Positions 6,679-15,528 are shown, counted from the stretch's first letter. The stretch is DNA of 64,000 nt from Pokkaliibacter plantistimulans (GCF_003194385.1 NZ_LAPT01000005.1:1-64000); one strand, 5' to 3'. Translations and numbers: made by a program. The notes: generated by a model not told the origin, from the letters alone.

Positions 6679-9581
6679 GCTTTTCCTCCCAGCAGCAGGG
6701 CCTGATGGCGTGCCAGACGACGACGGCTGCGCACCCGAACGATGGCGAAGATGATCACAACACCCGCCAGCGCCAGGAAGTAGTTGAAGTATTCCAGCTC
6801 CTGACGACCGGCATCATCCATCGCGGGCAGTGTGTGGCTGTACTGGCTGCGGGCGCGGATGGCCATCAGGCCGTCTTCTTCCACGCTCCAGTCGACTGCG
6901 TTCTGCATAGCGTCTACCGAGTTCATGTAGGTGCTGCCATTGGCGGAGCCGAGCAGCTGCATGACCTGATCATCAAGCAGATGGTTGGAGGCGAAGACGA
7001 TCAGGCGGGCCGACTCGGGCGAGCGGGCAATAATGCCGCTGAACACCGGTTTGTCCTGCTTGTCTTTAGCGTCTTTGCTGGCTGCGTCAGCTGGCGTAGC
7101 GGCGGCAGGTTTGGCGGCTGCGGCCTTGTCATCCTGCTTCAGCAGCGGATTGTCCTTGTCGGCATAGTAGGAGTCGAAGCTGCCGGTGATGGCCACCGCC
7201 AGATCTTCGCTGCTGCGCTTGCCTTCCGGCGTGAAGGGAATCGCCTGTCCGCCCTGCACCCGTGGCAATACCTGCGTTTTGTCAGACAGCCAGGATTCCG
7301 CCGAGCTGTGCGCCAGCACTGCCACCTTGCGGCTCTGGTTGAGCTTGCTGTCGATGCTGATGGGTGATGCCCAGGGGAAGGTCAGCTGCGGCAGGCCTTC
7401 GGTGACGGGCACTTTGGCATCCATGGCGCCGGGGCGCACATCGACAAAGTAGGGATAGTTCATCATCACCCATTCCTGCACCTGCACGCCGCCCAGATCA
7501 CGGTTGACCGGCATGGGGAACGGCGAGTTATGGGGGTCCATGACCAGATTGGGCTGGATGGTGACGCCGTAGTGCTTCAGCCAGTCTTCCAGACCGGACG
7601 TATGCTTGCTGGCTTTCAGGCCGCTCTGGTCGATGCTGATCTCATAAGGTGAGGTGGCCAGCATGACGGTGCCGCCCTTCATCAAGTACTGGTCGATGGC
7701 GAAACGCTGCTTGTCGGTCAGGCTGTCAGGGGCCATCACCAGCAGGGATTCCGCTTCGCTCGGCACGATACCGTCTTTGAGATCGGTGGGGATGACATTG
7801 TAGTTTTCGCTCAGGTGGCTCTGCAGCTGTTCAAAGCTCAGCCCCTGTCCGGTCATCGGGTTCATCGGTGGTGTCACCAGTGCCACGCTGTGCATCAGGC
7901 CACTGCCGAAGTGCTTCACACCGGCTTCCAGCATCTGCTTGATGCCCTGATCGTTGAGGTTTTCCGGCAGTTGCAGTGGCATGCCCTGCTTGCCGTCATC
8001 CAGCGTCAGGTAAAAGTAGAACGGCGTAGTGTTGAGCAGGCTGGCCATCATCGGCTTGAAACCCCACTGCTGTTCCATTTTCTTCGCCACAGACGGGTCA
8101 GAGTTGGGGTCTACCCAGTGAATATTGAGCTTACCGTCGGCTTTCTTGCTGGCGTCCTGCAGCTGCTTCTGCAGATCGGTTTTGAAGCCAGCCAGTTCTT
8201 TCGGCAGGGTGTTATCCGCAGAAACATAGGCAGTCAGGTTCAGCGCATGGGGCAGGCTGGAATACAGATCGCCCTTGGTCTGATAGGCAAACAGCACACG
8301 CTTGATGGCGCGGGTGATGTCGTACTCAGGGTTACGCAGCTGCACCTGAATATCGCCCTGGCCCTGCTTGATGTCGATCAGATCCTTGTAACTCAGGGTC
8401 TGGAACTCGCCACCGTAGCTCACCACCAGATTGAAGTAGGCATTCACCACCGAGGCCTGATAACGCCCTGACACCTGGAAAGGCACCGGCTTGATGCCGT
8501 ACTGGCTGGCCGCATCATTGGCCGCCTGCTGATCTTCAGTGGGGTCGATGTCCACCACTTTGACCTTGCCCTTACCGGCAATCTGGTATTCGTTCAGCAG
8601 GTCTTTGATCTGCGGCACCAGCGGCGCCAGCAACGGATGGGTGTTCTTGCTGAAGTAGGCTTTGATGATCAGCGGCTCGTGCAGGCGTGACAGGTAGTCA
8701 TAGCTGGCTTTGCCAAGGGAGAAACGCTGGCCCTGAGTGACATCCAGACGCAGTGAGGTCAGCGGTGCCATCCAGATATTGACCAGCAGCAGGTTGATCA
8801 CCACCAGCGCCGTACCACGACGCCACAGCGCATGATGCTGATAGCTGCCTGTTGCCGCCCAGCGCTCACGCTCCAGCCCCCACAGGTTAAGGCCGAGGAA
8901 AATCACGATCAGGCTCAGGTAGTAATACAGATCACGGGCATCCAGCACGCCACGGGCAATGGACTCGAACCGTGAGCCGGTGCCGATGGCCTTGAAGATG
9001 CTCGCCAGCGGCTCGCCCACCCAGTCGGTCAGGGTTGGTGTGCCGATCAGATACAACACCCCGCCAATCAGCGCGGTCAGCATCAGGCTGACGATCTGAT
9101 TCTGGGTGTGAGCACTGATAAACAGACCCAGCGCCAGATAGGTACCGCCCAGCAGCAGCGTCGCCAGATAGGCTGCCCATACCGGGCCCCAGTCGATGGG
9201 CGACAGCATATTGACGGTGAGGGGCAGCGGCAGAGTCAGCACCAGTGCCAGCGCCAGCAACAGCAGGCAGGCAAAGAACTTGCCCAGCACAAACTGCCAG
9301 TTGGCTACCGGCAGGGTATGCACAAACTCCAGGGTGCCGGTGCGCCGCTCCTCACTCCACATGCGCATGGTCAGGGCGGCTGACAGGAAGATCAGCAGTA
9401 CCGGCATCCATTCAAACAGCGGCCGTACATCGGCCAGATTGCGGGCAAAGAAGGCTTCACCCCAGAAGAACACAAACAGGGTGACCGCCGCGAACGCGGC
9501 CAGAAACAGGTAGGCAATCGGCGAGGCGAAGAACTGCATCAGCTCCTTGCGCACGATGGCCCGAATCGCATTAGGCTGCAT
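6675..9581 (-). CDS. Fused ABC-2 permease and GldG-like extracytoplasmic protein
   Basis: The product is 968 aa. Residues 1-240 are an ABC-2 permease with about six membrane helices, including the MWSEERRTGTLEFVHTLPV stretch typical of GldF. Another helix (about 255-275) leads into the GldG-type domain (about 280-920), which has a periplasmic Rossmann-like fold (PTDLKDGIVPSEAESLLVMAP). A last helix (about 935-955) and a basic tail end the protein. GldF and GldG are separate proteins in Bacteroidetes; the single-chain form here keeps pore and sensor in a fixed ratio. An Ala/Lys/Asp-rich linker lies near residue 840. The start overlaps the ATPase stop by 11 bp, so the three genes are one operon. 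The substrate is unknown, and gliding should not be inferred. Confidence 0.85.
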   Translation of the reverse strand: MQPNAIRAIVRKELMQFFASPIAYLFLAAFAAVTLFVFFWGEAFFARNLADVRPLFEWMPVLLIFLSAALTMRMWSEERRTGTLEFVHTLPVANWQFVLGKFFACLLLLALALVLTLPLPLTVNMLSPIDWGPVWAAYLATLLLGGTYLALGLFISAHTQNQIVSLMLTALIGGVLYLIGTPTLTDWVGEPLASIFKAIGTGSRFESIARGVLDARDLYYYLSLIVIFLGLNLWGLERERWAATGSYQHHALWRRGTALVVINLLLVNIWMAPLTSLRLDVTQGQRFSLGKASYDYLSRLHEPLIIKAYFSKNTHPLLAPLVPQIKDLLNEYQIAGKGKVKVVDIDPTEDQQAANDAASQYGIKPVPFQVSGRYQASVVNAYFNLVVSYGGEFQTLSYKDLIDIKQGQGDIQVQLRNPEYDITRAIKRVLFAYQTKGDLYSSLPHALNLTAYVSADNTLPKELAGFKTDLQKQLQDASKKADGKLNIHWVDPNSDPSVAKKMEQQWGFKPMMASLLNTTPFYFYLTLDDGKQGMPLQLPENLNDQGIKQMLEAGVKHFGSGLMHSVALVTPPMNPMTGQGLSFEQLQSHLSENYNVIPTDLKDGIVPSEAESLLVMAPDSLTDKQRFAIDQYLMKGGTVMLATSPYEISIDQSGLKASKHTSGLEDWLKHYGVTIQPNLVMDPHNSPFPMPVNRDLGGVQVQEWVMMNYPYFVDVRPGAMDAKVPVTEGLPQLTFPWASPISIDSKLNQSRKVAVLAHSSAESWLSDKTQVLPRVQGGQAIPFTPEGKRSSEDLAVAITGSFDSYYADKDNPLLKQDDKAAAAKPAAATPADAASKDAKDKQDKPVFSGIIARSPESARLIVFASNHLLDDQVMQLLGSANGSTYMNSVDAMQNAVDWSVEEDGLMAIRARSQYSHTLPAMDDAGRQELEYFNYFLALAGVVIIFAIVRVRSRRRLARHQALLLGGKA

Positions 9582-10536
9582 GGCTGACCTCCTCCGTCTT
9601 GTTCACTTCACGGAACAGGCTTTCCAGATCACGGCGCTCAGGCGTCAGGCCGTAAAGGGCCGCACCCTGCTCCACCAGCCGCTGTGCCACCTGCGCCGCC
9701 AGCCCTTCGGCCTGCGATATGGAACTGTGGTGCGTACCGGCAAAAGGCAGACGATAGCGATGATGACCATTGCTCTCGCCCAGATGCTGATCAGCGGCAA
9801 ACTGCACCCCGCTCAGGGTCTGCTGCTGCCACTGTGCCGGGGCCATGGAGGTGGTCACCAGCAGGGCTGTCGACTGGTGCAGATGAGACAGCTGTTCATC
9901 GAGTATCAGCTCACCGCGGCGCATCATCAGCACCCGGTCACAGATGGCTTCGACTTCCTGCATGATGTGGGTCGACAGCACCACGGTGGCATTCTTCGCC
10001 AGATTCTTCAGCAGATGGCGCATGGCCTGCGTCTGCTGGGGATCAAGGCCGTTGGTGGGCTCATCCAGAATCAGTAATTTGGGGTTGTGCAGAATGGCCT
10101 GCGCCACGCCGACGCGCTGTTTGTATCCGCGTGACAGGGTGTGAATGGGAGCAAGAACCTTGTCTTCAAGCTCAGTATCCCTGATCGCCCGGCGCACCGC
10201 GGCGATAGCATCAGCCCCTTCAAGGTGGCGCAGACGCGCGGCATAGAGCAGGTAATCAGCGACGGTCAGATCAGGGTAGACCGGCAGGTTTTCCGGCAGA
10301 TAGCCGATCTGCGCCTTGGCATGATCGGGTGCGTCGTCAAACGCCTGCTGGTTGAACCAGATCTGACCGTCGGATGGCTCCAGATAGCCGGTGATCATCT
10401 TCATGATGGTGGTTTTCCCGGCTCCGTTATGCCCCAGCAAACCGACGATTTCACCATGACCAATTTGGAACGACACATCGTTGACAGCGACAAAGTCGCC
10501 ATAACGACGTGACAGGTGCTCGACCTTTATCACCAC
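9571..10536 (-). CDS. ABC transporter ATPase, GldA-like
   Basis: The product is 321 aa. It has a Walker A motif GHNGAGKTT (about 35-43), the signature LSRGYKQRV (about 133-141), Walker B LLILDEPTNGLD (about 155-166) and the switch His in STHIMQEVE. It powers the fused permease encoded directly downstream. Two GTG codons in a row begin the frame; AGGAG lies four bases before the first and seven before the second, so the second (10533) may be the real start. It is the first gene of the operon, and the promoter should lie in 10537-10680. Confidence 0.88.
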   Translation of the reverse strand: MVIKVEHLSRRYGDFVAVNDVSFQIGHGEIVGLLGHNGAGKTTIMKMITGYLEPSDGQIWFNQQAFDDAPDHAKAQIGYLPENLPVYPDLTVADYLLYAARLRHLEGADAIAAVRRAIRDTELEDKVLAPIHTLSRGYKQRVGVAQAILHNPKLLILDEPTNGLDPQQTQAMRHLLKNLAKNATVVLSTHIMQEVEAICDRVLMMRRGELILDEQLSHLHQSTALLVTTSMAPAQWQQQTLSGVQFAADQHLGESNGHHRYRLPFAGTHHSSISQAEGLAAQVAQRLVEQGAALYGLTPERRDLESLFREVNKTEEVSHAA

Positions 10537-10679
10537 AAAACTCCTTATGACTGAGGCTGTCGGCCTGACTGTCGCTGTCGGTCTGATGACAGCAGTGCGG
10601 CCAACTCGTATTTGTTGTTGATCTCTGGTCTGCCCGCATCACCTGAACAGAGGGTGGCAGCAGGCGTTCACGTTGGCTT

Positions 10680-10825
10680 TAACAGGTCGTTGAAAATCTA
10701 TCTGCGTTGCCGAATACCGCGTCAAAAACAGGCTCAAAATGCTCATTTAGTCCACTAAACTCCGCTTTTTCGCCTGTTTTTTCCTTGTCTCGGCTGCCTC
10801 GATAACGTTTTTCAACAGCCTGTTA
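10680..10825. repeat. 146-bp palindromic intergenic repeat element
   Basis: The terminal inverted repeats are TAACAGGTCGTTGAAAA on the left and the reverse complement of TAACAGGCTGTTGAAAA on the right. Inside lie a second inverted pair (AAAAACAGGC / GCCTGTTTTT) and a central TTTAGT/ACTAAA. There is no coding capacity. Elements with such TTGAAAA-type ends occur in many copies in gammaproteobacterial genomes and look like transposase-dependent miniature elements. It occupies most of the 499-bp gap between the ABC operon and the copper-related gene; the rest (10537-10679, 10826-11035) shows nothing clear. Confidence 0.75.
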
Positions 10826-11035
10826 GAGAGTGGCCGGAAGGTGCAGTTCCGCAGGGGCAACAGACTGAAAAAAAGGTCAAGAAGCGTCATCAAACTGCGG
10901 TGTGAATGGGGGCAGAAGCAGGATTAATTGCATGAAATGAGGACAAATCGTGACCTGGAACAACGAGGAGGAATAGACCTTCTCCACGACCTTGGCTAGA
11001 TTAGCGGCTGGCGTTTTCAGACAGCGGGCCGTCGG

Positions 11036-11440
11036 GTGAAAGCAGGTTTTCGTGCATCCATAGCATCATCGGGGCTACTGAGCCTGATCCTGTCGATTGC
11101 GCTGTCTTTCGTGCTCTTGGCTACGTCAGCCATGAGCGGCTCAGCACAGGCAACAGCCCTTCCCGGCGGCCACTGCATCGCTGACTGTCACAGCTCCGCT
11201 GCAAGTCACAGCACCGCTGATTACCACAGCACGCCGTGCGCCATAGCTGACCGCAGCCCATCACTCTGTGAACATACCGCCCTGACCACAGACTGCTGTG
11301 CGCAAGGCCTGATTGCCCTGCCGATGCGCTGGCACGCGGCCCACCTGCCGCTCGATTCTCCCCTTCGCCCTCAGCCGCTGGACGATGCCCGTTCGCTGAT
11401 ACTGGCGGTGCCGCAACGACCACCCACAGCGCTTTCCTGA
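11036..11440 (+). CDS. Secreted His/Cys-rich protein, CopL-like
   Basis: The product is 134 aa from a GTG. A signal peptide is clear (hydrophobic residues about 14-32, then AQA). The mature part is rich in His, Cys and Ser (CIADCHSSAASH, DYHSTPC, DCC), which suggests metal binding, and the C-terminus runs VPQRPPTALS. This layout resembles CopL-type copper-regulatory or chaperone proteins, which share low identity but often end in RPP. The DUF411 gene 124 bp downstream, also linked to copper, supports the idea. The start has a weak ribosome-binding site, and I see no certain CueR-type operator upstream. Confidence 0.55.
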   Translation: MKAGFRASIASSGLLSLILSIALSFVLLATSAMSGSAQATALPGGHCIADCHSSAASHSTADYHSTPCAIADRSPSLCEHTALTTDCCAQGLIALPMRWHAAHLPLDSPLRPQPLDDARSLILAVPQRPPTALS

Positions 11441-11564
11441 TCAAACAGACGCACTCGCTCTTATCCCCTGCGAAGCATCAGCCAGACAGGGTGAATAACG
11501 CCGAGTGCAAAGATTCTCTCTGCAGCCATGAATTTCGCCTTCTTTTTCTGATCAGGAAATGACT

Positions 11565-12092
11565 ATGCTTTCACGCCACACCAGCGCACGCCCCGCAACC
11601 TTCGTGCGCCGCACCCTGCAGCGCCTTTCGGTTATCGCGCTCACCAGCCTGCCCGTGATGGCCTGGGCAGAAGCAGTCCAGCTTGAGGTATTCAAGGATC
11701 CACAATGTGGTTGCTGTCAGGCCTGGCTTGAACATATTCAGGGCTTCAACACGGTCGACAGCCAGCTCAGCTTTGCGCCCAGGGTAAATACCACCGCTGA
11801 CCTCTACGCCACCAAGGACAGACTGGCCATTCCTCCGCGCCTGCGTTCCTGCCACACCGCCGTCGAAGCAGAAAGTGGCTATGTGTTTGAAGGGCACGTT
11901 CCGGCCCGGCTGATTGCTCGCTTTCTGGCAGAGAAGCCTGACGCCAGAGGGTTGGCGGTCCCCGGCATGCCGTTGGGTAGTCCGGGAATGGAAATGGGTG
12001 AGCGCTTTCAGCCCTATGCGGTCTATCTGCTGAAGAACGATGGCAGCACCGAGGTCTATGCCAACGTGGAGTCGGCGGCTCAGCAGTATTAA
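11565..12092 (+). CDS. DUF411 metal-binding protein
   Basis: The product is 175 aa from ATG 11565, which has AGGAA six bases upstream; an ATG six bases earlier overlaps that site. A twin-Arg-like basic N-terminus and hydrophobic stretch ending in AWA form a signal peptide. The mature protein has the family pattern: FKDPQCGCCQAWLEH with the CxCC cluster, then LRSCHTAV, FEGHVPA and GLAVPGMPLGSPGME. DUF411 proteins are periplasmic, bind metal through Cys/His/Met and are often found in copper-resistance loci. It probably forms a transcription unit with the CopL-like gene before it. Confidence 0.88.
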   Translation: MLSRHTSARPATFVRRTLQRLSVIALTSLPVMAWAEAVQLEVFKDPQCGCCQAWLEHIQGFNTVDSQLSFAPRVNTTADLYATKDRLAIPPRLRSCHTAVEAESGYVFEGHVPARLIARFLAEKPDARGLAVPGMPLGSPGMEMGERFQPYAVYLLKNDGSTEVYANVESAAQQY

Positions 12093-12137
12093 GTGAGATG
12101 ACGGAAGCGTCTTTGCGCTGAAGCACCGGCGGGGGCA

Positions 12138-12165
12138 CAGGTATCCAGACAGTTCTGGATACCTG
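12138..12165. terminator. Hairpin between convergent genes, weak terminator
   Basis: A 12-bp perfect stem CAGGTATCCAGA / TCTGGATACCTG with a 4-nt loop sits between the DUF411 and dehydrogenase genes, which converge. It lacks a T-run on either side, so intrinsic termination is uncertain; it may instead block 3' exonucleases. Confidence 0.4.
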
Positions 12166-12236
12166 GCACATCGATACAGGGTGCATGCCGCCCATGTTGT
12201 TCATGCACCTGCCGGATACCCGGCTCAGGTATTAAC

Positions 12237-13316
12237 TCAGATACGTTCGGCGATGGCTTTACCTACACTGGTGGTGTCGGCGTCACCGCCCATATCAGGC
12301 GTACGCGGGCCTTCCACCAGCACCGCTTCGATGGCCTCAATGATGACGTCATGGGCCTGACGGTAACGCTCATCACCATTACCGATAAAGTCCAGCATCA
12401 TCGCTCCTGACCAGATCATGGCGATGGGGTTGGCGATGTTTTTGCCGAAGATGTCCGGTGCAGAGCCGTGCACAGGCTCAAACAGAGAAGGCAGATTGCG
12501 TTCCGGGTTGAGGTTGGCGGAAGCCGCGATACCGATGGTGCCTGCCACTGCCGGGCCCAGATCAGACAGAATGTCACCAAACAGGTTGGAAGCCACCACC
12601 ACATCAAAGCGCTCGGGGCTGAGGACAAAACGCGCCGCCAGAATATCAACGTGATAGCTGTCCTGACGTACCTCGGGATACTGGCCCGCCATGGCGGCCA
12701 CGCGCTCATCCCAGTAAGGCATGCTGATGGCCATGCCATTGGATTTGGTCGCAGAGGTCAGGTGTTTCTTCGGACGGCTCTGGGCCAGCTCGAAGGCATA
12801 CTTGAGAATGCGGTCAACGCCTTTGCGGGTGAAGGTGGACTGCTGAATAACGAACTCACGGTCGGTGCCTTCAAACATGCGACCACCGACGTTGGAATAT
12901 TCGCCTTCGGTGTTTTCACGCACCACATAAAAGTCGATGTCTTCCGGCTTGCGATTGGCCAGCGGACAGGGCACGCCGGGCAGCAGACGCACCGGGCGCA
13001 GGTTGACGTACTGATCAAAGCCACGGCGGAATTTCAGCAGCGAGTCCCACAGGGAGATATTGTCAGGCACGACGTCCGGCCAGCCCACCGCACCGAAGTA
13101 AATAGCATCAAAACCGCGCAGCTGCTCGAACCAGTCATCGGGCAGCATCTTGCCGTGAGCCAGATAGTAGTCCGCGCAGGCCCAATCGAAGTGGCTCCAC
13201 TGCAGCTGAATGTCGAAGCGTGCGGCGACCTTGTCCAGTACGCGCAGCCCTTCGGGCATCACTTCCTTACCGATACCGTCACCGGCAATCACCGCGATCT
13301 TGTGCACCTTGCTCAT
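12237..13316 (-). CDS. ttuC: Tartrate/D-malate-type dehydrogenase (decarboxylating)
   Basis: The product is 359 aa, the normal length for this branch of the isocitrate/isopropylmalate dehydrogenase family. The N-terminus AVIAGDGIGKEVMPEG begins the fold. The substrate loop has LKFRRGFDQYVNLRP, and the catalytic pair is in VVRENTEGEYSNVGG (Tyr) and KSNGM (Lys). Metal-binding aspartates lie in DSYHVD and SNLFGDILSD, and EPVHGSAPDIFGK lines the cofactor site. Such enzymes oxidise and decarboxylate tartrate, D-malate or related acids with NAD. Family members are promiscuous, so ttuC versus dmlA cannot be fixed. It follows the GntR gene in the same direction, with a predicted operator 138 bp upstream. 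Confidence 0.88.
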   Translation of the reverse strand: MSKVHKIAVIAGDGIGKEVMPEGLRVLDKVAARFDIQLQWSHFDWACADYYLAHGKMLPDDWFEQLRGFDAIYFGAVGWPDVVPDNISLWDSLLKFRRGFDQYVNLRPVRLLPGVPCPLANRKPEDIDFYVVRENTEGEYSNVGGRMFEGTDREFVIQQSTFTRKGVDRILKYAFELAQSRPKKHLTSATKSNGMAISMPYWDERVAAMAGQYPEVRQDSYHVDILAARFVLSPERFDVVVASNLFGDILSDLGPAVAGTIGIAASANLNPERNLPSLFEPVHGSAPDIFGKNIANPIAMIWSGAMMLDFIGNGDERYRQAHDVIIEAIEAVLVEGPRTPDMGGDADTTSVGKAIAERI

Positions 13317-13454
13317 GGATTTACCCCTGATGAATGACTACGAACGGCTGGTGTCAGCATCGCTGCGCGCTCTTCCAGCCAAGTGGCCGCATCATAGAGC
13401 AAAGTATCTGAGCGCCACACCCGGGCAGCGCTTATGTGGTCATAAATGACAATT

Positions 13455-13466
13455 ATTGGATCCAAT
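13455..13466. promoter_or_regulatory. Predicted GntR operator upstream of the dehydrogenase gene
   Basis: The 12-bp palindrome ATTGGATCCAAT lies 3 bp after the regulator's stop codon and 138 bp before the dehydrogenase ATG. An identical copy overlaps the vanA-like promoter (14397-14408). I see no convincing -35/-10 pair for the dehydrogenase, so the exact promoter is unplaced. Confidence 0.7.
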
Positions 13467-13469
13467 CAT

Positions 13470-14192
13470 TTATTTTTGTTCTTCGCGCTGAATGACCTTG
13501 ATGCTGTCTGCCATCCCCGCCGTAGACGCAAACACTTCGGCATAACGCAGCGTGGCGTTGGCGTGCTCACGCATGATCGCCTCCGCTCTTGCCCCCTGAC
13601 GACTGAGCAGCGCATCAAACACCGCATGATGCTGCATATGAGCAAAGTTAAAACGCCGGAATTCCCGACGCATATCATTGCTGTCCACTGCCAGCGCACT
13701 GACCGAGGCAAAAGGCAGATGTTCATTACGCGCCAGCGCCATGGAAACAGCCGGATTGCCGCTGGCCTCGATGATCTGCTGGTGAAAGCGCAGGTTCAGA
13801 TCGTGGTAAACCTCCAGATCCTCCTCGGTGACATAGCCCTTTTCAAACAGCTGATCACCGTCATCCAGACATTGTCGCAATACCGCCACCGATTTAGCAG
13901 ACAGCCCGCGCTCCGCGGCCTGCCGTGCAGCCAGCCCTTCCAGCACACCGCGTACTTCAACCGCACCGGCAATACTTTCCGGGCTGATTTCGCGCACGGT
14001 ATAGCCACGCGCCCCTGCCTTGACCAGCAGCCCTTCCTGCTCCAGCGTCCGAAAGGCAATACGCACTGGCATACGCGACACACCCAGCGCCTCGGCAGTG
14101 GGAATCTCCGCCACACGCTCACCTGCGGCCAACTCGCCCGATGCAATCATCTTGCGCAGAGTGATCAGTGCATGCTGACCGGCCTTGCTCAT
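13470..14192 (-). CDS. GntR-family (FCD) transcriptional regulator
   Basis: The product is 240 aa from ATG 14192, which has AGGGAG seven to eight bases upstream. An in-frame extension of about 44 residues is not conserved in character and is left out. Residues about 5-70 are the winged helix (GERVAEIPTAEALGVSRMPVRIAFRTLEQEG). The C-terminal FCD domain shows VRGVLEGLAARQAA and the metal-ligand pattern DLNLRFHQQI with later His residues. FCD regulators usually repress catabolic genes until an acid ligand binds. Identical palindromes flank the gene, one before the dehydrogenase and one before the Rieske oxygenase genes, so it probably controls both. VanR is a possible name, but the ligand is not proven. 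Confidence 0.85.
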   Translation of the reverse strand: MSKAGQHALITLRKMIASGELAAGERVAEIPTAEALGVSRMPVRIAFRTLEQEGLLVKAGARGYTVREISPESIAGAVEVRGVLEGLAARQAAERGLSAKSVAVLRQCLDDGDQLFEKGYVTEEDLEVYHDLNLRFHQQIIEASGNPAVSMALARNEHLPFASVSALAVDSNDMRREFRRFNFAHMQHHAVFDALLSRQGARAEAIMREHANATLRYAEVFASTAGMADSIKVIQREEQK

Positions 14193-14369
14193 CCTCATTC
14201 TCCCTTCACCGCAGCCATCCGGCACAGATGCCGTCAGCCTGTTAGCCATAGCAGATGCGCCGCAGTGTAGCACAGCCATTGCCGGCATCCGGGGCACGGA
14301 TATGCAGGCGACAACTCCCGTCATTCATCACTGCACACTCACAGCGAACATCTTTTGTACAAAAAACAT

Positions 14370-14408
14370 TTGACGCCGCCTAGGCCACAGCCCTAAATTG
14401 GATCCAAT
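14370..14408 (+). promoter_or_regulatory. Promoter of the vanA-like gene with overlapping GntR operator
   Basis: TTGACG (14370-14375) and CTAAAT (14393-14398) are 17 bp apart and form a good sigma-70 promoter. The palindrome ATTGGATCCAAT (14397-14408) overlaps the -10 and the start region, the right place for a repressor to block RNA polymerase. Confidence 0.75.
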
Positions 14409-14449
14409 AAAACCTTAAACATAACTATAACAATCCGAGGACCACCGTG

Positions 14450-15517
14450 ATGTTCCCCAAAAATGCCTGGTATGTTGCCTGCACCCCCGATGAAGTGGCC
14501 GACAAACCTCTTGGTCGCACCATCTGCAATGAAGCCATCGTTTTCTATCGTGGCCATGAAGGCAAAATCGCTGCCGTTGAGGATTTCTGCCCGCACCGCG
14601 GCGCGCCGCTGTCCCTCGGCTTTGTGCGTGATGGTGAGCTGGTGTGCGGTTACCACGGCCTGGTGATGGGCTGTGATGGCCACACCCAGTCGATGCCCGG
14701 CCAGCGCGTCAGAGGTTTCCCCTGCAACAAGGTTTATGCCGTCGAAGAGCGTTATGGATTTATCTGGGTGTGGCCCGGCGAGGCGGCACAGGCCGACCCG
14801 GAGCTCATCCCTCACCTGGAATGGGCCGTCAGTCCGCAATGGGCTTACGGTGGCGGCCTGTACCACATCAATTGCGACTATCGCCTGATGATCGACAACC
14901 TGATGGACCTGACCCATGAAACCTACGTGCATGCATCCAGCATCGGTCAGAAAGAGATCGATGAAGCTCCGGTCAGCACCAAGGTCGAGGGTGAAATGGT
15001 CGTGACCAGCCGCTACATGGAAAACATCATGGCGCCGCCTTTCTGGCGCGCCGCCCTGCGTGGTAACGGACTGGCTGACGACGTACCGGTCGACCGCTGG
15101 CAGATCTGCCGCTTCACCCCGCCCAGCCATGTGCTGATTGAAGTCGGTGTGGCTCATGCCGGTAACGGCGGCTACGAGGCCGATGCCCGCTTCAAGGCCA
15201 GCAGCATCGTGGTGGACTTCATCACGCCGGAAACCGATACCTCCATCTGGTATTTCTGGGGCATGGCACGCAACTTCAAACCCGGAGATCAGCAGCTGAC
15301 CGATACCATCCGTGAAGGTCAGGGCAAGATTTTTGCCGAAGATCTGGAGATGCTGGAGCGCCAGCAGCAAAATCTGCTGCGTCACCCAGAGCGCAATCTG
15401 CTCAAGCTCAATATTGATGCCGGTGGCGTACAGTCACGCAAGATCATCGACCGCTGGCTGGCAGCCGAGCAGAGTGCGCTGATTGCCACCGACAAAGTAG
15501 CAGCAGGTCAGGTTTGA
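14450..15517 (+). CDS. vanA: Rieske oxygenase, vanillate O-demethylase oxygenase-type
   Basis: The product is 355 aa. The ATG at 14450 gives the family N-terminus MFPKNAWYVACTPDEV and has AGGA eight bases upstream; the GTG just before it is less likely. The Rieske [2Fe-2S] ligands are Cys47, His49, Cys66 and His69 (CPHRG, CGYHG). The mononuclear iron site is in DNLMDLTHETYVH, with His156 and His161 as ligands and Asp153 as the electron bridge. VanA enzymes demethylate vanillate to protocatechuate and formaldehyde with electrons from VanB, encoded next. The dehydrogenase gene under the same operator is not part of classical vanillate breakdown, so a different aromatic methyl ether or acid may be the true substrate. 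Confidence 0.85.
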   Translation: MFPKNAWYVACTPDEVADKPLGRTICNEAIVFYRGHEGKIAAVEDFCPHRGAPLSLGFVRDGELVCGYHGLVMGCDGHTQSMPGQRVRGFPCNKVYAVEERYGFIWVWPGEAAQADPELIPHLEWAVSPQWAYGGGLYHINCDYRLMIDNLMDLTHETYVHASSIGQKEIDEAPVSTKVEGEMVVTSRYMENIMAPPFWRAALRGNGLADDVPVDRWQICRFTPPSHVLIEVGVAHAGNGGYEADARFKASSIVVDFITPETDTSIWYFWGMARNFKPGDQQLTDTIREGQGKIFAEDLEMLERQQQNLLRHPERNLLKLNIDAGGVQSRKIIDRWLAAEQSALIATDKVAAGQV

Positions 15518-15528
15518 GGAGCAGGATC

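Noticed and set aside
10970-11002. CueR/MerR-type copper operator before the CopL-like gene
   Set aside because: ACCTT occurs twice as a direct, not inverted, repeat and the spacing is wrong; no dyad could be built.
12468-13337. Long open frame of 289 codons on the plus strand
   Set aside because: It lies wholly antisense to the dehydrogenase gene, encodes a His/Arg-rich product with no recognisable motif, and is a by-product of GC-rich codon use.
14393-15385. Open frame of 330 codons antisense to the vanA-like gene
   Set aside because: The plus strand carries all conserved Rieske motifs; the antisense product has no motif and no plausible start site.
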